Origin: Candidatus Nitrosoglobus terrae
GTDB lineage: Bacteria; Pseudomonadota; Gammaproteobacteria; Nitrosococcales; Nitrosococcaceae
Reading direction: 5' to 3'
Length of the DNA: 64,000 nucleotides
Assembly (NCBI RefSeq): GCF_002356115.1
Contig: NZ_AP014836.1
Location: 1,127,001-1,191,000 of the forward strand
The position numbers and the translations under genes are program-made. Below, in pieces: positions 1-8,884 of this stretch; positions within the stretch are counted from its first letter, which is position 1; every line of letters begins with the position of its first letter. The notes beneath the pieces are model-generated. The model saw only the letters and a program-made list of their open reading frames with translations. It ran no database searches and was not told the origin of the DNA.

Positions 1-26
1 GCGTCTACCGATTCCGCCACTTTCGC
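1..26 (-). tRNA. tRNA-Leu, 5' end only (cut by window edge)
   Basis: Read on the minus strand the first 26 bases give the 5' acceptor arm and the start of the D arm of a leucine-type tRNA: GCGAAAGTGGCGGAATCGG followed by TAGACGC. The GTGGCGGAATNGGTAGACGC pattern is characteristic of bacterial tRNA-Leu. The anticodon lies outside the window, so the isoacceptor cannot be named. Confidence 0.85.
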
Positions 27-114
27 ATAATAAATCAATACCAACTTCTAGTAACTATAGTATACCTACTTAAATCGTTCACGCGTAGCCCTTTAGTTCA
101 AAATAAAATGAGAT

Positions 115-651
115 TTATTTATTGGAAAACAAAAAGGCATCTTTCCAGTTTTTTTTCTTCTCTACTTCAGTATAAAGGATTTTATACTCCCACCGTATAA
201 ATCCTCGTGGGTGCAACTCTCTAAAATACAATCGCTTACTAAATTCCTTATTCTCTCCTGATAAAACCAATAAGGTTACATGTGTATTTATATTTTCTAA
301 AATAATACAGTTTTTCTCTGATTTATCGTCACTTTTTAAACAATCCTTAATAACTAATTCAGCACCAAAACCCGCAAGAGTATAATTTGAATGGTTTAGA
401 AGTTTTCCTGTAAATTCCCATCCAACCCCTCGACTACGCCGCAGGTCAATATCCGTAAATTCTATTTGTTCAATTGGAATAATCCCTCTGCTTTCATTTT
501 CTACCCCTTCCTTAGGTTGTGAAAATAAAAATCCAACTAAAATTAACAAAAGAAGCCCACCTAGAGCCCGTAGCCGTAGTCTAAATGGAATAATAAAGAC
601 GATGAAAAAAGAAAGCAGAATTAGCCATATCATGATGTTTCTCACTGGCAT
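115..651 (-). CDS. Hypothetical membrane protein, 178 aa
   Basis: I do not recognise the family. The N-terminus carries two closely spaced hydrophobic stretches (about residues 6-23 and 29-45) separated by a basic RLRLR segment, so it is probably anchored in the inner membrane by a hairpin. The remaining ~130 residues are soluble, with beta-type alternation around a central segment resembling extracytoplasmic 'interaction of nascent chain' folds only loosely (GWEFTGKLLNHSNYTLAGF). Two cysteines (in IKDC and KNCII) could form a disulphide. It stands alone on the minus strand between a tRNA-Leu and the trehalose genes. A second Met at residue 7 could be the true start. Function unknown. Confidence 0.6.
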   Translation of the reverse strand: MPVRNIMIWLILLSFFIVFIIPFRLRLRALGGLLLLILVGFLFSQPKEGVENESRGIIPIEQIEFTDIDLRRSRGVGWEFTGKLLNHSNYTLAGFGAELVIKDCLKSDDKSEKNCIILENINTHVTLLVLSGENKEFSKRLYFRELHPRGFIRWEYKILYTEVEKKKNWKDAFLFSNK

Positions 652-732
652 AATAATTAAGGCACTTTACCATCTAGCTCGGTATACTTAATGAGCTTAA
701 AGGGGAAGGGCAATAAGGTTTGTATTTTACTA

Positions 733-3651
733 TTAATTTAGCTTAAAGGAAGACGGGACTAATAACGCTACAGAAAAACTCGTAAAAATTTTAGCTGCGA
801 AAATACAATGTTTCCCATGATAGTGGGTGATATTTATTATTTCATCTGTGAGTATATTTATAAAGTACTGATTTTCTTCTATCTCTGGTACCTCTATCCA
901 AGTTTCTCCCCAACAAGAATCTCCAAGTGGCAATTTATTTTCATCACTCCCTAGAAGAGAAAGCCAGCGAGGAGCAATTGATATCATCATTTCCCTTTGA
1001 TATTTTCTTGCAAATACACAAAGATGATCTGCTTTTATTCCTTGAACCGGTAACGGTAAATAACTCCCCTCTTGAAATAAGAGGGGCAATTTAGCGCGCA
1101 GATTTAAAACTCTCCAGATTAAATAAAGCTTTACTCGACCATCTTCTTTGTTCTTTAGTAACTCATAGGCGCATAATTTCAGCGGTTGATCCGTGCTAGT
1201 CAGTGATGTCAATTCTTGCAATAATTGCTGTCTTAGAGAAAAATCTACAGATGACCGACTGTCAGGATCCACAAACCTGAACTCCCATAGCTCATTGCCT
1301 TGATAGATATCGGGCACTCCAGGTGCAGTCAGTTTTAACAAAGTCTGGGATAAACTGTTTAGCAGGCCAAATTGCGCTATATAACGCTGGAACGGTAAAA
1401 AATCTGCTAAAAAAGGATTTTTTTCTATATTACCTAATACGCTTTGGATAAAGCTAATTATAGCAGTCTCATATTCAGCATCTGGATTTATCCAAGAAGT
1501 ATGTATTTTGGCCTCCCTAATAGCTTTAATCATATAGATTTCAATACGGGATCGAAAATTAGCTAATCTCTTCGTATCCATTTCAAGCAAAGGCCAAGCT
1601 CCTAGCACTGTTTGGTAAAACAGATATTCATCATTACGGCTAGGTGCCCGAACTCCATTCAAATTTTGCACTTTAGAGCGGTTAATCCGTGCCCATCGAT
1701 TTAAATATTTACGCCACTTATCTGGCATTTCAGAAAGTACATTCAGGCGAGCACGTATATCTTCATTACGCTTACTATCATGAGTTGAAGAAGACAACAT
1801 CCCATAAGGCCATCGCTGTCCTCGCTCCTGATTAGCTCTGTGAAAAGCAGCTAGGGAAACACCAAAACTTCGCGGATCGCTCCCTACATCGTTAAGTGAT
1901 ATCAGGCAGTTGTAAATATATAATGCGGTATCTTCAAGGGCTTTTGCCATCACCGGCCCCGTATATTGCTGAAACCGCATAACAAATGGAATAACTTCCC
2001 GATAAATATCAAGACCTGTGGGCGTTTCTAAGCGAAGGAGAATAGATTGAATAAAATCAAAAACGCTAATATCAGTTGCAGGGCTACGCTTTTTTGCTTG
2101 AGCTACTGCCCATTGCACAAAGCGCTTATCTTCTTCTGAGACCTGATTAATATCCATATAGGTACGATAGACAGGGAAACAAGCTAATAGCTCAGTTAAA
2201 GCCTCTCGCAACCCATTTAAAGTAAAATCACGGGTATGCCGATCTGACTGGGCGATATTATCCAGCATGTTTGTCAGCACTGTAAGCTCGCTAGATAGCT
2301 GAGTCTGAATAATAGTTTTTTTGCATTTATACAGTAATTCGTCAAAATCTAATGGATGCCGAATAAAGCGAGTATAAATCTGTTTAAATTCTTTTTGCGA
2401 GGAAGGATAAACAAAAAGCCCATTATTAATATGGGCAAACTCATAACCCGTGGTACCACAAATTGGCCAACTTTCTGGTAAGTGTTCATAGTTAGCTAAA
2501 ATTTTTTCTATTACTATATAATAGCTAGCTTTTGAGATCTCATTAGAAACTTTATGGGATGCTTCATTTTCTATTTCTATGATTAGCTGATTAAGACGCT
2601 GGTAATAACGAGCAGGATCGTAGAGGCCATCAGGATGATCAACACGTATTCCATCTATTTTTCTTGATTTAATCAAATCCAGAATAAAACGGTGAGTAGC
2701 CGTAAAAACTTCTGGATTTTCCATCCTTAGACCTGCAAGCTCATTAATATCAAAAAAACGACGGTAATTAATTTCATCCGCAGCAACTCGCCAATATGCC
2801 AGCCGATAAGCTTGATTTTCTAGTAGATGGTGCAATAGATCAAAGCTCTTTGGCTGCCCTACCTTACCATTTAATGTAATTATAATATCGTGTATAAAAG
2901 TACTGATTAGCGGGTGTTGCTGACAAAATTCTGCTAAACGCCGCTTATAAATAGCACTATCGCGTAAACGCTCTGCTCGTTTTTCAGAATGGATATCATC
3001 TCGAGAAGGAAGGTGCTTAAAAGCGGTAATAAGGCTTTGATATTCAAGAAAGGAAGCTTTATCTTCCGTAAGATACTCTGCTAATTGATCTAATCTGCGC
3101 TCTAGAATATATGGGTAAGTCTTAGGATCAATGGGAAGTTGATGATTATAAAACCGAATATTAAACTGTCCTAAGGAAGGATTAAAATCTAGCTGTAGTT
3201 CACCATTTTCGATGACTACGCCATAATAATCGCCCAGTAAGGGTAAGAGTACCTTACCTCGTAGTTCTTCCTTAACAGGTTGCCAATCGATATCAAAGTA
3301 CACAGCGTATTCAGAAGCTAAGCCGTGCTCCAATATATCAAGCCACCAAATATTATCGTTACCCCCAATCCCCATATGATTGGGCACAATGTCCATAATC
3401 TGTCCCATCCCATGATGGTGTAAACACTGTGCAAATGCATTAAAGCTATCCCAGCTACCAATTTCTGGATTAAACACATTGTGATCAACAATATCATAGC
3501 CATGGAGGCTACCTGATCGAGCTTTAAGGTAGGGTGAGGTGTAGCAGTGGCTTATCCCCAGTTGATGGAGATAAGGGATGAGGGATTCTGCGTCAGCAAA
3601 GGTGAATTGGCTATTTAGCTGTAATCGATAAGTTGCGCGGGGAATTTTAAT
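733..3651 (-). CDS. treY: Malto-oligosyltrehalose synthase TreY, apparent AUU start
   Basis: A GH13-family (alpha)-1,4-glucan 1-alpha-D-glucosylmutase that rearranges the reducing end of malto-oligosaccharides into a trehalosyl unit; TreZ then releases trehalose, a stress protectant. The frame is open well upstream of the first GTG (3477). It encodes the conserved TreY N-terminus IPRATYRLQL and then TSPYLKARSGSLHGYDIVDHN, so the real start must be upstream. The next in-frame stop lies just before codon CTC, and the only initiator-like codon after it is ATT at 3651-3649. That codon sits 5 nt after a perfect GGAGGT inside the treZ end and overlaps the treZ stop. This gives 972 aa, normal for the family. 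Catalytic-region motifs include DIVPNHMG near the N-terminus and KIDGIRVDHPDGL. It is the second gene of a treZ-treY operon with translational coupling. Confidence 0.93.
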   Translation of the reverse strand: MKIPRATYRLQLNSQFTFADAESLIPYLHQLGISHCYTSPYLKARSGSLHGYDIVDHNVFNPEIGSWDSFNAFAQCLHHHGMGQIMDIVPNHMGIGGNDNIWWLDILEHGLASEYAVYFDIDWQPVKEELRGKVLLPLLGDYYGVVIENGELQLDFNPSLGQFNIRFYNHQLPIDPKTYPYILERRLDQLAEYLTEDKASFLEYQSLITAFKHLPSRDDIHSEKRAERLRDSAIYKRRLAEFCQQHPLISTFIHDIIITLNGKVGQPKSFDLLHHLLENQAYRLAYWRVAADEINYRRFFDINELAGLRMENPEVFTATHRFILDLIKSRKIDGIRVDHPDGLYDPARYYQRLNQLIIEIENEASHKVSNEISKASYYIVIEKILANYEHLPESWPICGTTGYEFAHINNGLFVYPSSQKEFKQIYTRFIRHPLDFDELLYKCKKTIIQTQLSSELTVLTNMLDNIAQSDRHTRDFTLNGLREALTELLACFPVYRTYMDINQVSEEDKRFVQWAVAQAKKRSPATDISVFDFIQSILLRLETPTGLDIYREVIPFVMRFQQYTGPVMAKALEDTALYIYNCLISLNDVGSDPRSFGVSLAAFHRANQERGQRWPYGMLSSSTHDSKRNEDIRARLNVLSEMPDKWRKYLNRWARINRSKVQNLNGVRAPSRNDEYLFYQTVLGAWPLLEMDTKRLANFRSRIEIYMIKAIREAKIHTSWINPDAEYETAIISFIQSVLGNIEKNPFLADFLPFQRYIAQFGLLNSLSQTLLKLTAPGVPDIYQGNELWEFRFVDPDSRSSVDFSLRQQLLQELTSLTSTDQPLKLCAYELLKNKEDGRVKLYLIWRVLNLRAKLPLLFQEGSYLPLPVQGIKADHLCVFARKYQREMMISIAPRWLSLLGSDENKLPLGDSCWGETWIEVPEIEENQYFINILTDEIINITHYHGKHCIFAAKIFTSFSVALLVPSSFKLN

Positions 3652-5512
3652 GAGTTACCTCCTCAAGGGCAGCTTCTTCAAAAAAACAAGCTAACGCCCA
3701 ATTTGGTAGGATCCCGTGAGCTAAAGCTTGCCCTAAATTCTCGGGTGTTGAAAACAGTACTTGTTTAGATATAGCATCGGGTAGCCGAGCTGGAACATCC
3801 CCAAAATTAGCTAATAAGATAAACTTCGATCCATCCCCTAGCTGCCAGCAAACACGCAATGCCTCTGTAGATAGAAAAATACAATTACCCTGAGTTGAAG
3901 TTATTTTCGCTAACCTTGGCACAATAATTTGCCGGCGTAGTTTAAGTAATTGTTGATATAACTTGGTCCATTCTTGTCCATTTGAGCTAATTGCTTGTTC
4001 CCAACTAAGAACGCTATTTTCAAATGTTGCCTGATCTGTAGGATCAGGGATTTGCTCTAGAGATGTGGGATCATTAAATGCAAGAAAACGGGCAAATTCC
4101 TGCCGTCTTCCCTCTTTAACGCTTTGAGCTAAATCTTCACTAAAATCACAGAAGAAAAGAAAAGGCTGTGTTGATCCCCACTCTTGTCCCATAAATAGCA
4201 TAGGAGGGAATGGTGAGAGTAAAATAAGTGCTGTTAATACTCTTACTACCTCAGGGGTTGTTAAGGTATTAATCCGATCTCCAAAGGCACGATTACCAAT
4301 TTGATCATGGTTTTGCAAGAAAGATATAAAAGCGCTAGGGGGTAAATCAATGCTAGTCTCACCCCGAGGTTGATGATCTCGATAAGAAGATTGTTGTCCT
4401 TGAAAATCAAATCCTTGGCTCAAACAGCGTCCTAAATGGATAAGTGGCTGATTAGCATAATCTGAATAGTAGCCTACTGTTTCTTTAGTGGAAAGCACAT
4501 GCAAGCTATGATGAATATCATCATTCCACTGTGCTGTATACCAATAGGGTCGTTTATTACATCTACGTGTTAAGTAACGCGATTCATTATTATCGTTTTC
4601 AAGAATAAGGTGTATCTGCCGATGATCACTAAAGAGGTGATGAGTCGCTTCAGCTATCTCTTTTAGAATGTTAAGTTCAGAATTATCGTAAATAGCATGA
4701 ACAGCATCAAGCCTAAGACCATCAAATTGGTACTCTTGTAGCCAAAAAAGTGCATTCTGAATAAAAAACTGCCGAACCCAATAGGAATTTTTCCCATCAA
4801 AATTAACTGCTAGCCCCCACGGAGTATGATAATTTTCGGTAAAAAAATCTGGAGCATATTGAGATAAATAGTTACCTTCTGGGCCAAAATGATTATAAAC
4901 TACATCTAAAAACACCATCAGTCCGCGAGCGTGGGCAGATTGAACTAATCGTTTAAGATCTTCTGGCTTACCATAGCGACTATCTGGGGAAAATAAATAA
5001 ACTCCATCATAACCCCAATTCCATCGTCCAGGGAAATCGGCAACTGGCATTAGCTCTAGTGCCGTCACGCCTAATTTAGCTAAATAATCAAGACGGTTTT
5101 CAACTCCTTGAAAATTACCTTCTGGAGTAAAAGCTCCCACGTGAATTTCATAGATAATGGCTTCTTCCCAAGGTCTTCCAGTCCATTTAAGATCTTGCCA
5201 CTCAAAATTAGCTGGATTGATAATTTCACTGGGACCATGAATATCTTGAGGTTGGAATCTAGAAGCCGGATCGGGAATCTCTATTTTATTATCAATTTGA
5301 TACCGGTATAAACTTCCTGTTGTAGCTTGGCAGGTTTCCAACTCAAACCAACCATCACCTCGTGAGGTCATCTCTAAATAGGTTTTCTTGGATTCTTTTT
5401 CTAGACAGAGCTTTACCTCTTTAGCTGCAGGTGCCCATAATCTAAAGTACCCCGTATCTTTTGATGTTATCTCAGCCCCAAAAGGCATCTGATGATAATA
5501 ATGCCGTATCAT
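3647..5512 (-). CDS. treZ: Malto-oligosyltrehalose trehalohydrolase TreZ
   Basis: A cytoplasmic GH13 hydrolase (621 aa) that cleaves the alpha-1,4 bond next to the trehalosyl end made by TreY, releasing free trehalose. An N-terminal CBM48/E-set domain (about residues 10-100, FRLWAPAAKEVKL) precedes the TIM barrel. Barrel motifs are FLDVVYNHFGPEGNY, the nucleophile region DGLRLDAVH near residue 270, the acid region LILENDNNESR, and FLQNHDQIGNR holding the third catalytic Asp. The start at 5512 is preceded by a weak purine-rich stretch. The gene begins only 52 nt after the tRNA-Leu on the same strand. It may therefore share the tRNA promoter or use a TATACT-like -10 in the gap. The last codons contain the ribosome binding site of treY. 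No treS or glgX lies beside it. Confidence 0.96.
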   Translation of the reverse strand: MIRHYYHQMPFGAEITSKDTGYFRLWAPAAKEVKLCLEKESKKTYLEMTSRGDGWFELETCQATTGSLYRYQIDNKIEIPDPASRFQPQDIHGPSEIINPANFEWQDLKWTGRPWEEAIIYEIHVGAFTPEGNFQGVENRLDYLAKLGVTALELMPVADFPGRWNWGYDGVYLFSPDSRYGKPEDLKRLVQSAHARGLMVFLDVVYNHFGPEGNYLSQYAPDFFTENYHTPWGLAVNFDGKNSYWVRQFFIQNALFWLQEYQFDGLRLDAVHAIYDNSELNILKEIAEATHHLFSDHRQIHLILENDNNESRYLTRRCNKRPYWYTAQWNDDIHHSLHVLSTKETVGYYSDYANQPLIHLGRCLSQGFDFQGQQSSYRDHQPRGETSIDLPPSAFISFLQNHDQIGNRAFGDRINTLTTPEVVRVLTALILLSPFPPMLFMGQEWGSTQPFLFFCDFSEDLAQSVKEGRRQEFARFLAFNDPTSLEQIPDPTDQATFENSVLSWEQAISSNGQEWTKLYQQLLKLRRQIIVPRLAKITSTQGNCIFLSTEALRVCWQLGDGSKFILLANFGDVPARLPDAISKQVLFSTPENLGQALAHGILPNWALACFFEEAALEEVTH

Positions 5513-5563
5513 CTTCGTTAGTTTTAGCCACCATTATTTTTCTTAAAGTATAGCACCGAATGA

Positions 5564-5886
5564 TGGTGCCCGGGGCCGGAGTCGAACCGGCACGGGGTTA
5601 CCCCCAAGGGATTTTCTTACCAACTACAGCTTTCGCTGCTGCGCTAAAAAACACATTTGTGGTCTGGACTTTACCTTTACCTACCATTCAAGCCAAAAAG
5701 CTAGGATATGGTTTAGGTAGGAGCCGTCAAGTCTCTACACTTTCCTTAAAAAGGCTTAGCTCGGGATTGCCGTTACTCTAAAAGTATTGAGGTTTTCCCG
5801 AATTTGACTCCATTCACACTAGAAGTTTCCTATCTAGGTGCTCAAATTTTTAAGTCCCTTGCGTCTACCTATTTCGCCACCCGGGC
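5564..5886 (-). tRNA. leuZ: tRNA-Leu(UAA), leuZ-like, interrupted by a group I intron
   Basis: The exons are 5886-5852 (35 nt) and 5615-5564 (52 nt), and together give an 87-nt leucine tRNA with encoded CCA. The acceptor stem GCCCGGG pairs with CCCGGGC, followed by A73 and CCA. The D arm has GTAGACGC, there is a long variable arm (TTGGGGGTAACCCCG) and a TTCGACT T loop. Joining GGGACTT to AAAATCCC makes the anticodon loop CTTAAAA, anticodon UAA. The gene is disrupted between U34 and A35 by a 236-nt intron. It is the last gene of a Gly-Cys-Leu tRNA operon that matches the glyW-cysT-leuZ order downstream of pgsA in enterobacteria. Confidence 0.93.
5616..5851 (-). ncRNA. Group I self-splicing intron in tRNA-Leu(UAA)
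   Basis: The 236-nt insert follows U34 (5' splice site after CTT) and ends with the obligatory G before AAAATCC. The group I core elements are visible in order on the minus strand: P-like AATTCGGGAAAACC, Q-like ACGGCAATCCCGAGC, R-like GTGTAGAGACTTGACGG with the guanosine-binding region, and S-like GGTAAAGTCC. A terminal GCAGCGAAAGCTG hairpin (P9-type) lies near the 3' end. The same elements in the same anticodon position are known from cyanobacterial tRNA-Leu(UAA) introns (subgroup IC3), and the intron start AAAAATTTGAGC resembles theirs as I remember it. There is no room for a homing endonuclease ORF. Self-splicing is inferred, not shown. Confidence 0.92.
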
Positions 5887-5911
5887 CTAAGAAGGCCTTT
5901 AATAACATATT

Positions 5912-5985
5912 TGGAGGCTGGGGTCGGAATCGAACCGGCGTCCGCGGCTTTGCAGGCCGCTGCATAACCACTCTGCCACCCAGCC
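5912..5985 (-). tRNA. cysT: tRNA-Cys(GCA)
   Basis: A 74-nt cloverleaf with encoded CCA. The acceptor GGCTGGG pairs with CCCAGCC, the anticodon loop is CTGCAAA (anticodon GCA), the T loop is TTCGATT, and the discriminator is U before CCA. It is the middle gene of the tRNA Gly-Cys-Leu operon and is probably co-transcribed from the promoter upstream of tRNA-Gly. Confidence 0.96.
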
Positions 5986-6052
5986 TAAAACATACTGACA
6001 CCCAAAGAAAAATGCTCGTAGAGAGCCTAAAATATTAACGAAAACTAATAAT

Positions 6053-6128
<76 letters not shown>

Positions 6129-6145
6129 TTACTTAAGCGATAGTC

Positions 6146-6173
6146 ATTTTATCAGCGAACTATTTTATGTCAA
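6146..6173 (-). promoter_or_regulatory. Sigma70-type promoter of the tRNA operon
   Basis: On the minus strand a consensus -35 TTGACA (6173-6168) is separated by 16 nt from a TAAAAT -10 box (6151-6146, five of six consensus positions). tRNA-Gly begins 17 nt downstream, as expected for a start site about 7 nt after the -10 with a short 5' leader. Confidence 0.75.
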
Positions 6174-6374
6174 CCTATCTGGATTAATGTTTTATCATAG
6201 TTAGTTTTAATTTTGTTTCTACAAAATCTCATCGGCTCAATAAATCTGCACCTTATTTGACTATTTTAAGGTAGCCAGAATTATCGCTTTTTCTACTCTT
6301 GAAAACTGTGTTGGTGGTAATAAAGTTATTTTATAGCGAATTTCATAATGAAATAAATTTTCCTTTTTAAGGGA

Positions 6375-6947
6375 TCAGTGATGATTTGATCTTCCAATTA
6401 ATGCTGGCCAAGCAGTATTGAGATAGATAATCATTGAGCCTAAAGTTAAAGCAACGGCGATATATAGTAATATTACACCAATTTTCCACGTCTGGATTGA
6501 GCCAATAGGATTTTGGTAAAGAAGTAAAGAAATAGCGCTCATTTGAAATGTAGTTTTAAATTTTCCTAACATAGATACTGCAATGCTAGCTCGTAATCCA
6601 ACTTCAGCCATCCATTCGCGAAGAGCCGATACCATAAGCTCACGGCTAACAATCACTATTACCGAAATAGCCATGGATGTAGATGGATGGCTTTGTAAAA
6701 TCAATATTAATGCCACTACTACTATTAATTTATCGGCCACTGGATCAAGAAAAGCACCAAATAGTGAAGTTTGCTGCCAGCGTCTGGCCAAATATCCATC
6801 TAACCAATCGGTAGCCGCTGCCAAAATAAATAATATCGCACAAATCTCATGAGTATGGGGTGCTGGAAAGTAAAAAATAACCGGCAGGATTGGAATAGCA
6901 ATAAGGCGTAATGCCGTTATTAAATTTGGGACTGTATAAATAGGCAT
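6375..6947 (-). CDS. pgsA: Phosphatidylglycerophosphate synthase PgsA
   Basis: A CDP-diacylglycerol--glycerol-3-phosphate 3-phosphatidyltransferase, the committed step to phosphatidylglycerol and cardiolipin, in the inner membrane. At 190 aa it has the usual length. The CDP-alcohol phosphotransferase motif is complete: D47, D50-G51, A54-R55, G64, D68 and D72 in DWLDGYLARR...GAFLDPVADK; the four Asp bind the metal and the CDP moiety. Hydrophobic segments surround the motif on both sides, consistent with about six helices. It lies 45 nt downstream of uvrC in the same direction and upstream of the tRNA operon, a neighbourhood shared with enterobacteria. Confidence 0.96.
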   Translation of the reverse strand: MPIYTVPNLITALRLIAIPILPVIFYFPAPHTHEICAILFILAAATDWLDGYLARRWQQTSLFGAFLDPVADKLIVVVALILILQSHPSTSMAISVIVIVSRELMVSALREWMAEVGLRASIAVSMLGKFKTTFQMSAISLLLYQNPIGSIQTWKIGVILLYIAVALTLGSMIIYLNTAWPALIGRSNHH

Positions 6948-6992
6948 GAGCTTGTCCCCTATTTTTTGTTTAAATGGTAATGAGGGTTATAG

Positions 6993-8807
6993 CTATTTTC
7001 TATGAAAATAATCGTAAATACGTTGCGCTAATTTTTTATTTATTCCTTTTATTTGAGTTAAATCTTCAATTCTTGCTTTAGATATCTCTTGTAGTCCTCC
7101 TAGCTGGGTTAGTAGCTGTTGGCGACGTTTAGGGCCTAATCCAATAATTCTTTCTAGTAAGGATGTGGTGCGTTTTTTAACGCTGCGTTGACTATGGCCA
7201 GTGATTGCGAAGCGGTGAGCCTCATCACGAATATGCTGTAATAAATGTAATGCTGGAGAATCAGAAGCTCTGATTATTGGGGTTTTATGTCCTTTTAAAA
7301 ATAACATTTCCTCTCCTGCTTTGCGATTATCTCCCTTAGCAATTCCGAGTATAGGTATTTGTGTAATCCCAATTTCCTCCAGTGTAGCTATAGCTTGTGA
7401 TAACTGACCCTTACCGCCATCAATTATAAGAAGATCTGGAAATTTTTCTTTATTTTTTATTAGCCTTTGGTAATGTCGAGTTAAAGCTTGATGTAGAGCT
7501 GCATAGTCATCTCTAGGTGTAATTCCTTCAATATTGAAGCGGCGATAATCAGTGTTGCAAGGGCCTTCTGCAGTAAATACTGCACAGGATGCGATGGTAG
7601 CTTCTCCTTGGTTGTGGCTGATATCAAAGCATTCAAGGCGTCGGGGTAAGGTATTAAGCTGAAGTAATTGTTGAAGGTTTTTAAATCGCTTAATAATAAT
7701 TGTTTTTTTAGTAAGGTGTTGATCTAGTTTTATTTCAGCGTTGATTAAAACCATTTTAACCCATTGAGATTTAGGGTTGCGGGTAGCTTTAAGTAGTTGA
7801 ATATTTCTTCTAGCGTGTTGACTTAGTACTTCAATTAATAGCTTTAAATTATCAGGTTGATGGCTTAGAATAATTAAAGATGGAGGCTCTCGGTTTAAGT
7901 AATACTGAGGGATAAAGGCAGAAATTAATTCCTGTGGAGTGATATTGCCTTGAAATTTAGGTAGAAAAGTTTTATTTCCTAAATGGTGTCCGCCTCGAAT
8001 GCATGAAACCTCGATACAAGCTATCCCTGCTTTAATGACCGCTCCTAATATATCAGCATCTCTAATATCTTCACTATGGCTATATGAGTGTGCGTGAATC
8101 TGTCTTAGATGGGTAATTTTATTTCGATAATCAGCAGCTTGTTCAAAAGCTAAACTTTGAGATGATTTTTCCATTTGTATTATTAATTCATCTATTACCT
8201 GTTTGCTTTCTCCTGATAAAAACATAGCTACATATTGTGTATATTGGTGGTAATTTTCTTTATTAATTAAACCAACGCAGGGAGCAGTGCAGTGTTTGAT
8301 TTGATATTCTAAGCAAGGGCGAGAGCGATTGTAGTAAAAACTATTTGTGCATTGGCGTATAGGAAAAATTTCTTGGAGTAATTTTAAAGTTTTTCTTACT
8401 GCTTTAGTATCTGGGTAAGGACCAAAATAACGACCTAGATCCTTTTTAATTCCTCGATGTAATCCTATACGGGGGAAGGTATCTTTGGAGATAAAAATGT
8501 AAGGGTAAGTTTTATCATCTCTTAATAGTATGTTGTAACGGGGCTGTAAGTTTTTAATTAAATTATTTTCTAAGATTAAAGCCTCTTTTTCAGTTTCAGT
8601 TATAGTAATTTTAATATTATGAATTTGGTTAATTAAAGCACGTGTTTTTGGGGTTAGATTAGATTTTTGGAAATAGCTACTTATGCGTTTTTTTAGATTT
8701 TTAGCTTTGCCAACATAGAGAGTTTTATTCTCCTTACCTACTATTTGGTAAATTCCTGGGTGGGAGGTTAAGTTTTTTAGAAAATTAATGGGATTAAAGT
8801 TTTTCAT
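6993..8807 (-). CDS. uvrC: Excinuclease ABC subunit C (UvrC)
   Basis: The endonuclease subunit of nucleotide excision repair; it makes both incisions around a UvrB-bound lesion. The protein is 604 aa, normal length. An N-terminal GIY-YIG domain (about 14-95: HPGIYQIVG...LYVGKAKNLKKR) performs the 3' incision. A cysteine-containing stretch (CLEYQIKHCTAPCVG) and a UVR motif (around 205-240) contact UvrB. The C-terminal RNase H-like domain (LECFDISHNQGE, DLLIIDGGKGQL) performs the 5' incision. Tandem helix-hairpin-helix motifs lie at the C-terminus (IIGLGPKRRQQLL and IKGINKKLAQRIY). It is the first gene of a uvrC-pgsA unit. Its coding sequence is strongly AT-biased with many Lys/Asn/Ile codons. 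Confidence 0.97.
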   Translation of the reverse strand: MKNFNPINFLKNLTSHPGIYQIVGKENKTLYVGKAKNLKKRISSYFQKSNLTPKTRALINQIHNIKITITETEKEALILENNLIKNLQPRYNILLRDDKTYPYIFISKDTFPRIGLHRGIKKDLGRYFGPYPDTKAVRKTLKLLQEIFPIRQCTNSFYYNRSRPCLEYQIKHCTAPCVGLINKENYHQYTQYVAMFLSGESKQVIDELIIQMEKSSQSLAFEQAADYRNKITHLRQIHAHSYSHSEDIRDADILGAVIKAGIACIEVSCIRGGHHLGNKTFLPKFQGNITPQELISAFIPQYYLNREPPSLIILSHQPDNLKLLIEVLSQHARRNIQLLKATRNPKSQWVKMVLINAEIKLDQHLTKKTIIIKRFKNLQQLLQLNTLPRRLECFDISHNQGEATIASCAVFTAEGPCNTDYRRFNIEGITPRDDYAALHQALTRHYQRLIKNKEKFPDLLIIDGGKGQLSQAIATLEEIGITQIPILGIAKGDNRKAGEEMLFLKGHKTPIIRASDSPALHLLQHIRDEAHRFAITGHSQRSVKKRTTSLLERIIGLGPKRRQQLLTQLGGLQEISKARIEDLTQIKGINKKLAQRIYDYFHRK

Positions 8808-8884
8808 TTTTGTTAGAGATATAATATGTCTATTTATTAAATTCTTAAAAAACCACCTGACCCAAAAATAGACTAAGCTAGAAT

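Noticed and set aside
733-3477. treY beginning at GTG 3477
   Set aside because: The 58 codons upstream in the same frame encode conserved TreY sequence, and a strong ribosome binding site lies before 3651.
5560-6038. Plus-strand open frames of 66-73 codons
   Set aside because: They run antisense through the intron-bearing tRNA-Leu and the tRNA-Cys gene; their sequence is tRNA and intron, not protein.
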